From an uncultured Chlorobiota bacterium (GTDB taxonomy: Bacteria > Bacteroidota > Bacteroidia > Bacteroidales > JAADGE01): DNA of 7,210 bases. Position numbers and translations under genes: made by a program. Positions within the stretch are counted from its first letter, which is position 1. Every line of letters starts with the position of its first letter. The notes below the pieces were generated by a model, which saw only the letters and a program-made list of their open reading frames with translations, was not told the DNA's origin and did not search any database. This document shows positions 6,648-7,210 of this stretch, in pieces. The stretch lies in NCBI GenBank assembly GCA_947311265.1, contig CAMZKQ010000169.1:1-7210 (forward strand), in the 5' to 3' direction.

Positions 6648-7210
6648 GCTGTAACTGCCTTGATTTTGCAAGGTAAACACAGCATACCAAATGCTGGGTT
6701 TGCCCCAACACTGCTGTAACTGCCTTGATTTTGCAAGGTAAACACAGCACGGACTTTCGGCTTTTCTATTTTCATATTGCTGTAACTGCCTTGATTTTGC
6801 AAGGTAAACACAGCATGTCGGAATAATCGTGCAGTTTGGTAATCGCTGTAACTGCCTTGATTTTGCAAGGTAAACACAGCCTTTATCGATACAATAAAAT
6901 TTTTCAATTCGCTGTAACTGCCTTGATTTTGCAAGGTAAACACAGCTAGACAGGTCGTGTAGTACACCAAAACAAAGCTGTAACTGCCTTGATTTTGCAA
7001 GGTAAACACAGCATATACACATATCCTAAGGCCAAGAATGCAGCTGTAACTGCCTTGATTTTGCAAGGTAAACACAGCTAGCTTCCAACTCTTTTGCTAA
7101 TTTATCGGGCTGTAACTGCCTTGATTTTGCAAGGTAAACACAGCTTTTGGGTTGAGTATGAGTATTTAAGTTTTGCTGTAACTGCCTTGATTTTGCAAGG
7201 TAAACACAGC
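6648..7210 (+). CRISPR. Type VI-B CRISPR array: nine 36-bp repeats, eight spacers, continuing to the window edge
   Basis: Nine repeats start at 6648, 6713, 6779, 6845, 6911, 6977, 7043, 7109 and 7175. All are identical over 36 bp. The eight spacers are 30 bp except the first (29 bp, 6684-6712) and all differ. The repeat pairs GCTGT (1-5) with ACAGC (32-36) and CCTTG (11-15) with CAAGG (22-26), with an ATTTTG loop. This two-stem layout, and a central ATTTTG followed by a GGTAA segment, match the Cas13b repeat of Bergeyella zoohelcum as I remember it. That orientation implies + strand transcription with the spacer 5' of the repeat handle in each crRNA, in the same direction as cas13b. The last base of the window is the last base of repeat nine, so the true length is unknown. 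No degenerate terminal repeat is seen. Confidence 0.97.

Noticed and set aside
6630..7075. Two long minus-strand reading frames (130 and 143 codons) with repeated peptide units across the array.
   Set aside because: They are an artefact: repeat plus spacer is usually 66 bp, exactly 22 codons, so a repeat without stops in a given frame stays open. The repeated peptide is the translated CRISPR repeat, not a repeat protein.
6684..7174. Self-targeting spacers against genes in this window.
   Set aside because: By eye, only short A+T-rich matches of about 10-11 nt occur (for example spacer 4 with cas13b near 4637), which is chance level. A genome-wide search was not possible.

Overview
The window looks like chromosomal DNA from a Bacteroidota bacterium. 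Three signs support this: start codons sit in A-rich leaders with almost no Shine-Dalgarno sequence, a perfect Bacteroidota-type -7 box (TAnnTTTG pattern) precedes the first gene, and there is a type VI-B (Cas13b) CRISPR locus, a subtype known essentially only from this phylum. Every gene is on the + strand.

Left half (about 125-3109): a four-gene operon for a 2-oxoacid:ferredoxin oxidoreductase of the Kor/Vor type. The order is a small 2x[4Fe-4S] ferredoxin-like subunit (171-410), the alpha subunit of the VorB/KorA group (516-1601), the thiamine-diphosphate beta subunit (1645-2418) and the gamma subunit (about 2482-3051). A strong hairpin overlaps the stop codon of the first gene, and a convincing intrinsic terminator closes the operon at 3074-3109. 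Together the subunits would interconvert a 2-oxoacid plus CoA with acyl-CoA plus CO2, using ferredoxin as electron carrier. This suggests an anaerobic or low-redox-potential metabolism.

Right half (about 3135-7210): a type VI-B CRISPR-Cas locus that is clearly more A+T-rich than the operon. It has a candidate promoter, a Cas13b effector coding region and, only 61 nt downstream, an array of nine identical 36-bp repeats with eight 29-30 bp spacers that runs to the last base of the window. The repeat folds like a Cas13b direct repeat and is oriented with the gene. No cas1, cas2, csx27 or csx28 lies inside the window.

The most notable point is that Cas13b is split by a -1 frame change near its C-terminus. 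The first frame (3189-6293) carries the N-terminal HEPN motif RNDYSH and stops at codon 1035. The -1 frame (6263-6586) carries the second HEPN motif RSTFSH. The junction is an in-phase slippery heptamer, A AAA AAG (6257-6263). A -1 slip there gives a normal-length Cas13b of 1132 residues. This could be programmed frameshifting that sets the level of active RNase, a recent indel that disables the enzyme, or a homopolymer sequencing error. The sequence alone does not decide between these.
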